The notes under the pieces are model-generated. The model was given only the letters and a program-made list of their open reading frames with translations, was not told the origin of the DNA and did no database searches. This document shows, one piece after another, positions 9,116 to 17,212 of a stretch of DNA of 54,843 bases. The DNA is from Bacteroidota bacterium (GTDB taxonomy: Bacteria > Bacteroidota > Bacteroidia > JABEUT01): the NCBI GenBank assembly GCA_013289475.1, contig JABCZW010000013.1, positions 1 through 54,843 on the forward strand. Reading direction: 5' to 3'. How positions within the stretch are numbered: the stretch's first letter is position 1; each line of letters begins with the position of its first letter. Made by a program: the position numbers and the translations under genes.

Positions 9116-9739
9116 ATGAAACGCATATTATTACTCTCTTATCTCCTGCTTATTACAACCTCAATTATATATGGGCAGACAGATAAAAGTCCCATTGTAA
9201 AATATTTACTTAAAAGGGGTTATATATTCCCTGATTCAACAAAAACAATTGACAGAACAAGGAGCTTACAAAAATGGCCTGATACTTTGTATTATAATAC
9301 TGTTTATAAATCACCTCTTTTAGAATCGCCTACAATTCCTATCCCATTTAGCAGTGTTGAATACATAGGTGGCCAGTATATAGTAAGCCCTACAATAAGT
9401 ATTGGTTATGGTTATACTTGGTTCTTTGGTGACTTTATATTTAATGAAAATGACAAAATAACCGTTGACCCGGTATTTTCTTTTGGTGTAATTGCCGACG
9501 CAGCTCTACAAAATGATTTCAGGTTAAATAAACTGGCAGGCTTTACTACAGATTTATTTATTGGTTTTGGCCCTTTTTCATTATTTGCAGGGTATGATTT
9601 TATTAATCATTCCGCTTCTATTGGTTTAGGCGCCCGACTTGATTTATACACCGTTTCTCAAAACAGTTTGCATCCGGTCGGAAAGGTAAGGTCTGTAAGA
9701 AAACATAAAAAACTAGCAAGGCCAATTCAAAACGAATAA
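9116..9739 (+). CDS. Exported protein of unknown function, possibly beta-rich
   Basis: A 207-residue protein with a signal peptide (residues 1-20, hydrophobic core LLLSYLLLITTSIIYG) that would be cut before Gln21. The mature part alternates short hydrophobic and aromatic stretches such as YIVSPTISIGYGYTWFFGDF and FGPFSLFAGYDFINHSAS, the pattern of a small outer-membrane barrel or beta-sandwich. It ends with a basic tail of Lys and Arg. I do not recognise the family. It sits alone between a terminator and a convergent tetR gene, with its own -7 element. Confidence 0.65.
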   Translation: MKRILLLSYLLLITTSIIYGQTDKSPIVKYLLKRGYIFPDSTKTIDRTRSLQKWPDTLYYNTVYKSPLLESPTIPIPFSSVEYIGGQYIVSPTISIGYGYTWFFGDFIFNENDKITVDPVFSFGVIADAALQNDFRLNKLAGFTTDLFIGFGPFSLFAGYDFINHSASIGLGARLDLYTVSQNSLHPVGKVRSVRKHKKLARPIQNE

Positions 9740-9752
9740 ACATTCCTGATAT

Positions 9753-10361
9753 TTATAACAATGCTTCATATCGAAGCTTCCCCTTTGCTGTTAAATAAGG
9801 TAGCAGCAGCTTGTTCACATAATCTACATACTTCTTTTTCAAATTAGTCTTCTTATAATCTTCCTTATTTAAATTAAGAAAGAAGAAAGTCCGGACTGCA
9901 CCACTGAGCTCCATTAAATAGTCAAGGTCATCATCTCCCATATCATCTCTTAAAAAATTTTGCTCCTGCAATACAATAAGCGCATACTTTAACTGGGACT
10001 TCCTGACTGCATTGCTTTTATCAATTTTTCCCGCAAGCCTTGGATATCCCCTCTTTATTTCAACAAAATCTTTAAATAGAAAAAGGTATTTGAGTGATAT
10101 ATCGAATGTTAGTTCCGGGGCCTTAACAATACTACTAAACATATCACCCCCGTTTAATATTTGGGCAGAAACAACTTTCAATTCTTCCACCATATCGGTA
10201 TATAATTCATCAATTACTTGCTCTTTTGTTTTATAGTGATAGGTAATGTTTCCATAGCTCCTTTTGAGTTGTGCAGCTACATCCCTTAAGGTAACATTCA
10301 GCATTCCCTGTTCATTAAAAAGTTCAAGTGCTTTTTTCTTAATGGCTTCTTTAGTATTCAT
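9753..10361 (-). CDS. TetR-family transcriptional regulator
   Basis: One-component repressor of 202 residues. The N-terminal helix-turn-helix spans about residues 20-45 (LRDVAAQLKRSYGNITYHYKT), and the C-terminal helical ligand/dimer domain is divergent as usual. I chose the ATG at 10361 because the -7 element of its own promoter occupies 10366-10373, which would be inside the coding region if the ATG at 10376 were used. A perfect palindrome at 10377-10400 lies between it and the divergent alpha/beta hydrolase, so it probably represses both itself and that gene. The ligand is unknown and may be the hydrolase substrate or product. Confidence 0.88.
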   Translation of the reverse strand: MNTKEAIKKKALELFNEQGMLNVTLRDVAAQLKRSYGNITYHYKTKEQVIDELYTDMVEELKVVSAQILNGGDMFSSIVKAPELTFDISLKYLFLFKDFVEIKRGYPRLAGKIDKSNAVRKSQLKYALIVLQEQNFLRDDMGDDDLDYLMELSGAVRTFFFLNLNKEDYKKTNLKKKYVDYVNKLLLPYLTAKGKLRYEALL

Positions 10362-10365
10362 GGGG

Positions 10366-10373
10366 CAAATATA
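10366..10373 (-). promoter_or_regulatory. -7 element of tetR
   Basis: TATATTTG on the minus strand, ending four bases before the tetR ATG. Transcription would begin at or very near the start codon, so the mRNA may be leaderless. Confidence 0.65.
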
Positions 10374-10376
10374 CAA

Positions 10377-10400
10377 AAATTAGTCCAAATGGACTAATTT
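10377..10400 (+). promoter_or_regulatory. Palindromic operator between tetR and hydrolase
   Basis: Perfect inverted repeat with 10-base arms AAATTAGTCC and GGACTAATTT around a four-base centre AAAT. It occupies the region just upstream of both divergent -7 elements, where the -33 contacts of each promoter would fall, the expected place for TetR-type repression. Confidence 0.8.
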
Positions 10401-10412
10401 GAGAAAAAAACA

Positions 10413-10420
10413 TATATTTG
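10413..10420 (+). promoter_or_regulatory. -7 element of the alpha/beta hydrolase gene
   Basis: TATATTTG, identical to the tetR -7 element on the other strand. The hydrolase ATG at 10445 is 24 bases downstream, which also rules out the TTG at 10418 as a start. Confidence 0.65.
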
Positions 10421-10444
10421 CCCTACAATAATAAACCATCTATC

Positions 10445-11314
10445 ATGGAAACGTCTATCTACAAATCAGAAAACTACAAAGCCGAAATAATGAAGCTTTA
10501 TAATGAAAGGCTGGAAGCTTGTAATATTGAATATGAAGATTTATACGCTGACACCTTTGCCGGCAAAACCCACATAATTGCAACGGGGAGCAAATCAAAC
10601 CCTCCATTAATTATACTTCATGGAATAAATGCAGGAGCGCCGATGGCAATAGAATCCATTAAAGGATTAAATAAGCATTACAGAATATATGCAATTGATA
10701 CTGTAGGCCAGGCTACAAAAAGTGCCGAAACCCGCTTACCGATGAACAATGATAGTTATGCAAAGTGGGTCAAAGAAACTATGGAGAAGCTTGAAATCGC
10801 CAAAGCTCCTGTTATCGGGGTATCCTACGGAGCTTTTCTTTTGCAAAAACTAATGACTTATTTCCCTGAAAAGATTACCAAAGGCATTTTCGTTGTTCCG
10901 GCAGGTTTTGTAAATGGGGCATTTTTAAAATCGATGAAAAAACTCACATTCCCATTGATCCGTTTCATATCAACCAAGTCAGAAAGTAAGCTCACAGCAT
11001 TTATGGATGCCTTTTATAGTCATATAGAGGAGCGTGATATTGCATTCCAGAAAAATGTATTACTCGGCGTTAAGGTTGACTACAGAAGGCCCACTCTATT
11101 AACCGCTCAAGACGTCAAAAAATTAGCTGCGCCTGTTTATGCTATGGTGGCTGACGACGATATTTTCTTCCCCGGAGATAAAGCACTTGAAAAATGTAAA
11201 GCCATTTTCAAAAACTTTAAAGGCTCTCATGTACTTAAGAACACCAAGCACATTCCGGCGCTAAGTATTTACCCTGAAATAGAAAACAAAATTGAAAAAT
11301 GGCTGGCCGAATAA
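10445..11314 (+). CDS. Alpha/beta hydrolase under TetR control
   Basis: Cytoplasmic serine hydrolase of 289 residues. The oxyanion-side motif is LIILHGINAG (about 55-64), the nucleophile elbow is GVSYG with Ser127, the likely acid is in VADDDIFFPG (about 235) and the His in NTKHIPA (about 273). There is no signal peptide. Substrate cannot be deduced. The ATG at 10445 is preferred because an upstream TTG overlaps the -7 promoter element. Divergent arrangement with tetR and the shared operator suggest inducible expression, possibly by an ester or lactone-like compound. It converges with a second, unrelated-looking hydrolase gene five bases away. Confidence 0.88.
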   Translation: METSIYKSENYKAEIMKLYNERLEACNIEYEDLYADTFAGKTHIIATGSKSNPPLIILHGINAGAPMAIESIKGLNKHYRIYAIDTVGQATKSAETRLPMNNDSYAKWVKETMEKLEIAKAPVIGVSYGAFLLQKLMTYFPEKITKGIFVVPAGFVNGAFLKSMKKLTFPLIRFISTKSESKLTAFMDAFYSHIEERDIAFQKNVLLGVKVDYRRPTLLTAQDVKKLAAPVYAMVADDDIFFPGDKALEKCKAIFKNFKGSHVLKNTKHIPALSIYPEIENKIEKWLAE

Positions 11315-11319
11315 AATGA

Positions 11320-12081
11320 TTAGTTGAGATTACTTACCCACCCTGCTATATACTCAGCAACTTCCTCCCATCCTTTCTGTCCACAGATAAAGTGACTACG
11401 GCCCGGGAACACTTTTAGTTCTGTTTTACTGCTTTTGTTAAAATATTTTCTAAAATTTGTTTCAACCAACGATTGTGGAATAATATTGTCATCACTTCCG
11501 GCAATCATAAGTAAAGGAGGATGTGATTTTTTAAAATCGATCTTGCCATCCTTCATAACCGAACGGGGTATATTACGGCTCTCGGGAGTTACAAAATCAT
11601 CATATGCTTTATCAGATTCTTCCTTTGTCATTACATTACAAAATGCATAATGAAAATGATCTTTTGACATTACACACGGCGCATTGCCTTTAAAAGGATT
11701 CACCACAGGCAAATTACTTTTCAAGAAACTCCACTTAAACGAAATTACTCCCGCAGGTGGAGCACTATCCACACAGATACCTGCTTTTACTAATCCCCTG
11801 TTAGTCAGTATTTGTGTAATTAAACCACCCATTGAGTGGCCAATAACTACAGGCTTCTCATCAAGCTTACTTATTTCCTTTGTAATAGAATCTACTACAG
11901 CATCAAGTGTCAGGCTACTTAGGGCAGACGGTATATTTTTTCTTAATTCCCTTGGCTCCCCATCGTGGCTAGGGTAAGCAGGTGCTATACAATTATATCC
12001 TTTTGCCTCAAAATACTTTATCCATTCTACCCAGCTTTTAGGATTCTGGAACATTCCATGAACAAAAACTATATTTTTCAT
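11320..12081 (-). CDS. Alpha/beta hydrolase
   Basis: Serine hydrolase of 253 residues without signal peptide. It begins directly with the first strand (NIVFVHGMFQNP), has the nucleophile elbow GHSMGG with Ser83, an acid in AGSDDNIIP (about 195) and a His in PGRSHFICG (about 231). This layout fits the lipase/esterase-like alpha/beta hydrolases. It is the last gene of a four-gene minus-strand unit and starts 13 bases after the LiaF-like gene. The substrate is unknown. Confidence 0.87.
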   Translation of the reverse strand: MKNIVFVHGMFQNPKSWVEWIKYFEAKGYNCIAPAYPSHDGEPRELRKNIPSALSSLTLDAVVDSITKEISKLDEKPVVIGHSMGGLITQILTNRGLVKAGICVDSAPPAGVISFKWSFLKSNLPVVNPFKGNAPCVMSKDHFHYAFCNVMTKEESDKAYDDFVTPESRNIPRSVMKDGKIDFKKSHPPLLMIAGSDDNIIPQSLVETNFRKYFNKSSKTELKVFPGRSHFICGQKGWEEVAEYIAGWVSNLN

Positions 12082-12094
12082 TTGCTGAGAGGAA

Positions 12095-12802
12095 TTAGTA
12101 ACTACGGATATCTATACCGCCAAATACAGCGGTGCCATTAACTAATAATACTTTTTTAGATACAGGCGCAGTATGGAACTGCCTTTTATCATCGGTGCCG
12201 GCAAAAATATGAACCACATTTATTCTTACATCCCAATCGGGTGGTACAATAAGTTTTACGCCACCAAATACAGCAACCACATCTACAACAGCAGTACCAT
12301 TAATATCGGCTTGCATAAAATTTATCTCGGTACCGCCAAAAATGTTGACTATCTCTCCTTTTACAAAATTCTTTGAGAGTATTGTTTTACGCGATGCCCA
12401 AAATATAGCCACCGAATCGAACATGCTACTTCCGTCTGCATCATTGCCATTTTGCATATTTATCTTCCATGAAACTGAACGTGGCCGTATAATAATGAGC
12501 AAGCCAACTACTATAATTACAACCGGCCAAAAGAACCGGCCAATGGAAAAAGATATCCAACCCTGGTGTTTTGCCAAAAGATATGTACCAATTATTATAA
12601 AGAACAAAGCCGTAAGGCTCCGAAACTTACGTTTAAATGCAATTAAAACCCCAATGGCAATCAAGAATACAGGCCAGGTAAAAATCCAGGGATAAATCGG
12701 GTAATCCATACGATGCAATAATACCAATACACCAAATATTAATATAGCAAGGCCAGTTATTGCACTTCCGGACCGGGGTTTATATTGTGGTGAATTATCC
12801 AT
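12095..12802 (-). CDS. LiaF-like membrane protein
   Basis: A 235-residue membrane protein. Four hydrophobic segments lie between about residues 14 and 105 (paired helices with a TWPVFLIAIGVLI / FWPVVIIVVGLLII repeat), followed by a soluble domain of about 120 residues with repeating beta turns NIFGGTEINF, AVFGGVKLIV, HIFAGTDDKR and AVFGGIDI. This matches the LiaI-LiaF-like transmembrane region plus the cell-wall-active-antibiotics-response C-terminal domain. In Firmicutes LiaF damps a cell-envelope stress two-component system; here no LiaRS pair is adjacent, so the role is open. It is flanked 13 bases on either side by genes of the same operon. Confidence 0.8.
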   Translation of the reverse strand: MDNSPQYKPRSGSAITGLAILIFGVLVLLHRMDYPIYPWIFTWPVFLIAIGVLIAFKRKFRSLTALFFIIIGTYLLAKHQGWISFSIGRFFWPVVIIVVGLLIIIRPRSVSWKINMQNGNDADGSSMFDSVAIFWASRKTILSKNFVKGEIVNIFGGTEINFMQADINGTAVVDVVAVFGGVKLIVPPDWDVRINVVHIFAGTDDKRQFHTAPVSKKVLLVNGTAVFGGIDIRSY

Positions 12803-12815
12803 TGTATAACTAAGA

Positions 12816-13325
12816 TTAATAACCTAAAACAAACTCAAGCTTCAGGTCATCAACATAAAAATCGCCTTTGCCGGTAGACCATGGATAAATTAAAATGCTA
12901 TTTTCAGGCTTGCTGATTGAATCTGCAAAAGTGAAACTCATTTCCGCCTTCTGCCATTCATTATGCTTAGGCGCAACATCTTTAAGGTCTTTATATACCC
13001 ACAACACCTGTTTATTGTCATGGTTTCTTACCTCAACAACAAACATACCCTTAGCTTTATCGGTAAGATATGTCCAAAAACTTGCCTTCACTTTAATAAT
13101 TTTATCATCCGATACTTCTCTGAAAAGCTGCTTGAAAGTCATACCATATACATAGCTTGAATCAATTTTATTTGAGTAAAGGCCTGAATGCACGACCTTT
13201 TTAGAAAGGTTGACAGGCGCCCACCCTTTTATTGCGTCAAAATCGTTAAAATAAACAAGTCCTTTTTGTTTGGGCGTATTACACGCAGTAAGCGCAACAA
13301 GACACAAGAAGATGATTTTTTTCAT
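12816..13325 (-). CDS. Lipoprotein with a carbohydrate-binding-like fold, unknown
   Basis: A 169-residue protein with a lipoprotein signal peptide (MKKIIFLCLVALTAC; lipobox LTAC, Cys15). The mature part has features of a jelly-roll domain: YFNDFDAIKGWAPVNLSK near the start and a closing segment FYVDDLKLEFV, a pattern common in bacterial proteins with CBM-like beta-sandwiches. No catalytic motif is seen. It lies between the PIG-V-like and LiaF-like genes with gaps of 21 and 13 bases, so it is probably part of the same envelope-related unit. Confidence 0.72.
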   Translation of the reverse strand: MKKIIFLCLVALTACNTPKQKGLVYFNDFDAIKGWAPVNLSKKVVHSGLYSNKIDSSYVYGMTFKQLFREVSDDKIIKVKASFWTYLTDKAKGMFVVEVRNHDNKQVLWVYKDLKDVAPKHNEWQKAEMSFTFADSISKPENSILIYPWSTGKGDFYVDDLKLEFVLGY

Positions 13326-13346
13326 AAAGCAAATTTATAAATTATA

Positions 13347-14753
13347 TCAGGTAAATATCCAGGCGTTGCTAAGATACATATTGAACAAATATGTATGCCA
13401 CACTATGGCAGGAATTATATAAATCAGAAGTGCTGCATACCTCATTTTAGGAGATAAATACTTTTCAAATAGTATTATAGGGGTAATAAAAACAAAAAGG
13501 TACAGGCCTGTATACTCAAACCTACATAAGTTACCAGTATAATGTACTTCGGTAAGGAACCAATACAATGCACCAAGGGCCAATACCAATCCCACTATTT
13601 TATATCCCGGTTTTATGTTCTCCAGTTTGTCAGGGAGCTGAAACATCACTATATAAAAGAACGGTATGGCCATGGTATACCGAAAGAAACCATTAAGGAC
13701 ATTTCCGCTGGTAATGGCAAAGTAAACCAAAACCCCGGTTATAAATAAGATGGAAACATTAAACATATACTCCTTTATATAAGCTTCTTGCCCTGTAAAT
13801 AAAGATATTTTATTATGTTCCTTCTTCTTTACTATTGCAGAAATGGCCAATACCAAAGAATAAATAAATGCCGGCAATGCCAGGAAAAAGATAGAGAATG
13901 ATGTCATTCCAAAACCCTCGGTTGACCAGTCAGTTATTTTATTAAAGAAGCCCGATTCTTTCGTCCATATATCCGATGTATCAAAATAAGCAGTCCACGA
14001 GCCACTATACAGGTACTGAATTGCAGTTACTATAAAATATCCCAACAGAACAGGAGCAATGGTTACAACACTTTGTTTTATAAAATGCTTAAAACTACGA
14101 TGCCTGAAAAAGTAAATTAAATCAGTACCGATAAAAGCAAATATTAAAATCACCACAGCCGGCCTTGTCATACTAAAGCAAATCATAGCAAGAAAGTAGA
14201 CCCAATACTTTCGTTTAAATAAACCATACATGGCAACTGCCAGCGTTAATACAAACAAAGATTCAGCATAAGGAAGGTAAAAAACTATTGCCGAAGGAAT
14301 TAATAAGGCGAGGGTAAAGAAAAACATGTCTGTTCGCTTATCCTTCATAAATACCTGCGACAATAAAATAAGCCCCAACCCGAAGAATAGATAATTAACA
14401 AAGGAAATATGATGAGACCTTATCCCGGATATTTTCCAGATAACCGGAAAGAATGGGTAAAAAGCATATCTATCAGCGTAATGAGGATCAATACCATTAT
14501 ACAGACTATCTCTTATTTTAAGATAGTGCGCCGCATCCCAGTTATAAGCATTATTTTCATTGATATCAATAAAGGGCTTATTAGTCTTATTGATTGTGTA
14601 TCGCTTTGAATTACCTACATGCTCATAATTATCTGACAACTTACCCAGAGTACTGGTATATACTGCCTGGTGCTGCAACAAATCGAATACAACAGAAAAT
14701 AAAGCGTAAACAGATAAAACAATTACGGTTTTAAAGAGTAGCTTTTTTAGCAT
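13347..14753 (-). CDS. PIG-V-like (GPI mannosyltransferase 2 family) membrane glycosyltransferase
   Basis: Polytopic GT-C protein of 468 residues. The catalytic-loop signature NWDAAHYLKIRDSLY (about 73-87) and the following YAFYPFFPVIWKI match the WD..HY and AFFPxxP blocks of the PIG-V family. About ten hydrophobic helices follow. In eukaryotes PIG-V adds mannose to GPI anchors; bacterial members probably use a polyprenyl-phosphate sugar, with unknown acceptor. It is the first gene of the operon that continues with the lipoprotein and LiaF-like gene. The ATG at 14753 gives a good first helix. Confidence 0.75.
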   Translation of the reverse strand: MLKKLLFKTVIVLSVYALFSVVFDLLQHQAVYTSTLGKLSDNYEHVGNSKRYTINKTNKPFIDINENNAYNWDAAHYLKIRDSLYNGIDPHYADRYAFYPFFPVIWKISGIRSHHISFVNYLFFGLGLILLSQVFMKDKRTDMFFFTLALLIPSAIVFYLPYAESLFVLTLAVAMYGLFKRKYWVYFLAMICFSMTRPAVVILIFAFIGTDLIYFFRHRSFKHFIKQSVVTIAPVLLGYFIVTAIQYLYSGSWTAYFDTSDIWTKESGFFNKITDWSTEGFGMTSFSIFFLALPAFIYSLVLAISAIVKKKEHNKISLFTGQEAYIKEYMFNVSILFITGVLVYFAITSGNVLNGFFRYTMAIPFFYIVMFQLPDKLENIKPGYKIVGLVLALGALYWFLTEVHYTGNLCRFEYTGLYLFVFITPIILFEKYLSPKMRYAALLIYIIPAIVWHTYLFNMYLSNAWIFT

Positions 14754-14809
14754 ATGGAGTACTAAGGTTCCTTAAAAATAGCAAATTTTAAACTTATCCA
14801 TTCATAAGT

Positions 14810-15544
14810 CTATTTATTCATTATACTAAACATCTCTTCTCTCTTAGCACGCAATCCTTTTGCTTGCCCAACTGCAGTTTCTAATACATCATTTTCAATC
14901 CCTTCCATAGCTTCTTTTAAAAACTCAGCTACAGGTATACCACCATGCGTTTGTGTTTTATCCTCCCGGCGCTCGTGTCCCAATTCTGTATCTACCGAAG
15001 GAGGTACTATTTCAAAAACCTTAACATTAGTATTACGAAGCTGGAAACGGAGTGACATGGTAACCGAATGTATAGCAGCTTTTGTAGCACAATATATAGG
15101 CATAAATGCAATGGGTGCAAATGCAAGCCCCGAAGATATATTTATAATTGATGCATTTTTTTTAGCGGCCAGGAAACCTGAAAACAAAGAAGAGAGATGC
15201 ACAGGTGCAATAAAATTGGTTTCCACTTCCGAATAAATCTTATCAAGGTTTATAGGCGTTGTAATATCTACAGCCAGCTGCACGCCAGCATTATTCATAA
15301 GTATATTGGTATCGGGATAGTTCTTCTCAACCCATTTATAAAGTTCTTCCCGCTGTTCCTTTTGCTGAACATCACATTCCTTTGTAATAATTTCAGGATA
15401 TTTAGCTTTTATCTGAGCCAGCCTTTCTTGCCTGCGTCCGCAAATAATTACCTTATTGCCGCGTTTTAAAAACTCTTCGGCAAATGCAAGGCCAATGCCC
15501 GATGTGCCACCGGTAATAAGTATTGTATTATTGCTTGTATTCAT
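14810..15544 (-). CDS. Short-chain dehydrogenase/reductase (DltE-like)
   Basis: NAD(P)-dependent oxidoreductase with a Rossmann fold. TGGTSGIG near the N-terminus binds the cofactor, NNAG (about 83-86) is the structural motif, Ser in INISSGLAF and Tyr-x-x-x-Lys in YCATKAA complete the catalytic set. The Arg in CGRR after strand 2 suggests NADP preference. I used the ATG at 15544; a GTG at 15562 would lie inside the -7 element. The sequence resembles DltE-type oxidoreductases, but no dlt genes are nearby, so the substrate is unknown. Confidence 0.87.
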   Translation of the reverse strand: MNTSNNTILITGGTSGIGLAFAEEFLKRGNKVIICGRRQERLAQIKAKYPEIITKECDVQQKEQREELYKWVEKNYPDTNILMNNAGVQLAVDITTPINLDKIYSEVETNFIAPVHLSSLFSGFLAAKKNASIINISSGLAFAPIAFMPIYCATKAAIHSVTMSLRFQLRNTNVKVFEIVPPSVDTELGHERREDKTQTHGGIPVAEFLKEAMEGIENDVLETAVGQAKGLRAKREEMFSIMNK

Positions 15545-15561
15545 ATTAAATGTATTTACCA

Positions 15562-15569
15562 CAAATTTA
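15562..15569 (-). promoter_or_regulatory. -7 element of the SDR gene
   Basis: TAAATTTG on the minus strand, 17 bases before the SDR ATG at 15544. It excludes the upstream GTG start. Confidence 0.5.
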
Positions 15570-15600
15570 TTTATAATTAGCTAACTGCCCTAAATAAGAA

Positions 15601-15623
15601 AAGCCCCGCAAATTGCGGGGCTT
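15601..15623 (-). terminator. Rho-independent terminator of the HU gene
   Basis: Stem AAGCCCCGC (15601-15609) and GCGGGGCTT (15615-15623) with a five-base AT loop. On the minus strand the stem is followed by TTTTCTTATTT. It lies 21 bases beyond the HU stop codon. Confidence 0.9.
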
Positions 15624-15644
15624 TTCAATTCAATGAAGAGGTGA

Positions 15645-15917
15645 TTACTTAACCGCCTTGGCTAATGCTGCACCAGCTTTGAATTTTGCAACTTTCTTAG
15701 CAGCAATCTTAATTGCTTTGCCAGTCTGAGGATTCCTTCCGGTCCTAGCTGCTCTCTTAGAAACTTTAAAGGTTCCGAAACCGATTAAAGCTACATGGCC
15801 TCCACCCTTAAGGGTTTTGGTTGTTTGATTAACAAAAGCATCAAGTGCTTTTACTGAATCAGCTTTGGTCAACTTTGTTTCTTTTGCAATTGCTTCTACA
15901 AGTTCTGCTTTGTTCAT
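15645..15917 (-). CDS. HU-family DNA-binding protein
   Basis: Small nucleoid-associated protein, 90 residues, that dimerises and bends DNA. N-terminal helices (MNKAELVEAIAKETKLTKAD) are followed by GFGTFKVSKRAARTGRNPQTG, which contains the beta-arm with the conserved Arg-Asn-Pro tip, and a basic C-terminus. It stands alone with a strong terminator. A 16-base palindrome lies 35 bases upstream. A second HU-family gene lies at about 32.4 kb with a clearly different sequence. Confidence 0.97.
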   Translation of the reverse strand: MNKAELVEAIAKETKLTKADSVKALDAFVNQTTKTLKGGGHVALIGFGTFKVSKRAARTGRNPQTGKAIKIAAKKVAKFKAGAALAKAVK

Positions 15918-15951
15918 TTTAATTAAGGTTTAAGGTTAATAATGGCGTGAA

Positions 15952-15967
15952 GATATTACATAATATC
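15952..15967 (+). repeat. 16-base palindrome upstream of HU
   Basis: GATATTA (15952-15958) and TAATATC (15961-15967) around two bases. Its place just upstream of the HU start suits an operator, but no regulator is known and AT-rich palindromes arise easily by chance. Confidence 0.3.
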
Positions 15968-16074
15968 AATACCAATGCATGATTGAGATGAAAAAAGTGT
16001 GAAATTGTTGATAAATAGGGCAATTTGTTAATAACCTACCCCTAAAATGCCCATTATTGGGGTGTTTTAGCCTT

Positions 16075-16506
16075 TCAATTTATTATTTCCCAGCTTTCAA
16101 TAGCTCCATTTACAACTTTAAAAATCGGGTGTACATCAATATCAACAACACGTTTAAGCACTTTATGCAGCTTCGGCTCTCTGGCTTTAAGTTTACTTAA
16201 CAGATGTTTAAGCTCATATTCCACCTGCCCTTGCGTAACTGTTATAACTAACGGTTTCTTTATAATGCTGAATTTATCGACGGAGAAACTATACCCTCGG
16301 CTGACTGCCTCCTTATATACTTCACTTAAATAGAAGTTAATTGCATCCAGCGGCCTATCTGATTCCTTAAAGCGTTTTAACTGCGGATGGTTTTTATATC
16401 CCTTAGTGTTACCTTCTAATACATGCTTGGCCAATAAGGTTTCTCGCCAAAGTGCTACCAACCCCTTTGCATCTAAATACTTTGGGTGAAGCGACCAAAT
16501 CCTCAT
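16075..16506 (-). CDS. T4 endonuclease V-like pyrimidine-dimer glycosylase family protein
   Basis: A 143-residue protein of the Pyr_excise type. The N-terminal MRIWSLHPKYLDAKGLVALW runs into RETLLAKHVLEG, with Arg21-Glu22 aligning by eye with Arg22-Glu23 of T4 endonuclease V, where Glu23 is catalytic. The phage enzyme uses the alpha-amine of Thr2 as nucleophile; here residue 2 is Arg, so the initiator Met may be retained and its amine used, or the activity may differ. It starts 14 bases after the carbonic anhydrase gene and is probably co-transcribed. A DNA repair role is likely but not proved. Confidence 0.65.
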   Translation of the reverse strand: MRIWSLHPKYLDAKGLVALWRETLLAKHVLEGNTKGYKNHPQLKRFKESDRPLDAINFYLSEVYKEAVSRGYSFSVDKFSIIKKPLVITVTQGQVEYELKHLLSKLKAREPKLHKVLKRVVDIDVHPIFKVVNGAIESWEIIN

Positions 16507-16520
16507 AAATAATGTAAAAT

Positions 16521-17144
16521 CTATTCGTAGAAAGTGACCTTACCTGTTTCAAGGTCGTGAAGCCCGCCAACAATACGTATTTGCTTAAGCTGCTCCATTT
16601 CCTTTAATATGCTGCTTTGTTCTTTTACTTTTTGCACCACATTAAAAACATTATTTCGGGTAACATTCTGAACGAATGCCAGGTTCTTGCTATTTCTCTC
16701 CGAAGTAGTTTGGGTTTCCATTTCAATAGCAGGCTTAATCTTATTAAGTAATGTTGTTACATGTCCCAGTACCACATTATTGCAAGCCCCTTCAATAGCA
16801 CCACAATTAGTATGCCCAAGTACCACAATAAGTTTTGATCCGGCAAGTTTGCACGCAAACTCCATACTGCCTAAAATATCGTCATTTAAAATATTGCCTG
16901 CAATTCGTATGCTGAATATATCTCCCAGTCCCTGGTCAAATATCAATTCGGCAGAAGTACGTGAATCAATGCAACTCAATATAACTGCAAAAGGAAATTG
17001 CCCCGATACTGTTTCGTTAACCTGTTCCAGTAAATTACGGTGAGCCTTAATATTATTTACAAACCGGGCGTTACCCTCTTTTAATATCTCAAGTGTTCTA
17101 TCGGGTGTAAGCTTATCGCGTGTCTCTTTTGTATGTGTTCTCAT
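16521..17144 (-). CDS. Beta-class carbonic anhydrase
   Basis: Zinc enzyme that interconverts CO2 and bicarbonate. The beta-class ligand set is visible: Cys58 and Asp60 in LSCIDSR, His111 and Cys114 in LGHTNCGAIEGAC; Asp60-Arg62 form the usual catalytic dyad. Length is 207 residues and there is no obvious signal peptide. The ATG at 17144 gives a short polar N-terminus. It is followed at 14 bases by the endonuclease V-like gene. Confidence 0.95.
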   Translation of the reverse strand: MRTHTKETRDKLTPDRTLEILKEGNARFVNNIKAHRNLLEQVNETVSGQFPFAVILSCIDSRTSAELIFDQGLGDIFSIRIAGNILNDDILGSMEFACKLAGSKLIVVLGHTNCGAIEGACNNVVLGHVTTLLNKIKPAIEMETQTTSERNSKNLAFVQNVTRNNVFNVVQKVKEQSSILKEMEQLKQIRIVGGLHDLETGKVTFYE

Positions 17145-17212
17145 ACGGCTAATATATATGTTTTCTCTAATACGTTACAGCTTAATTATCTTATAAAACT
17201 CCAAAACATTAT

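Noticed and set aside
10361-10376. Upstream ATG of tetR
   Set aside because: The extra codons lie in the -7 box of the tetR promoter.
16025-16070. Possible terminator hairpin after the endonuclease V-like gene
   Set aside because: Only a four- to five-base CCCC/GGGG stem with a long loop and no T run.
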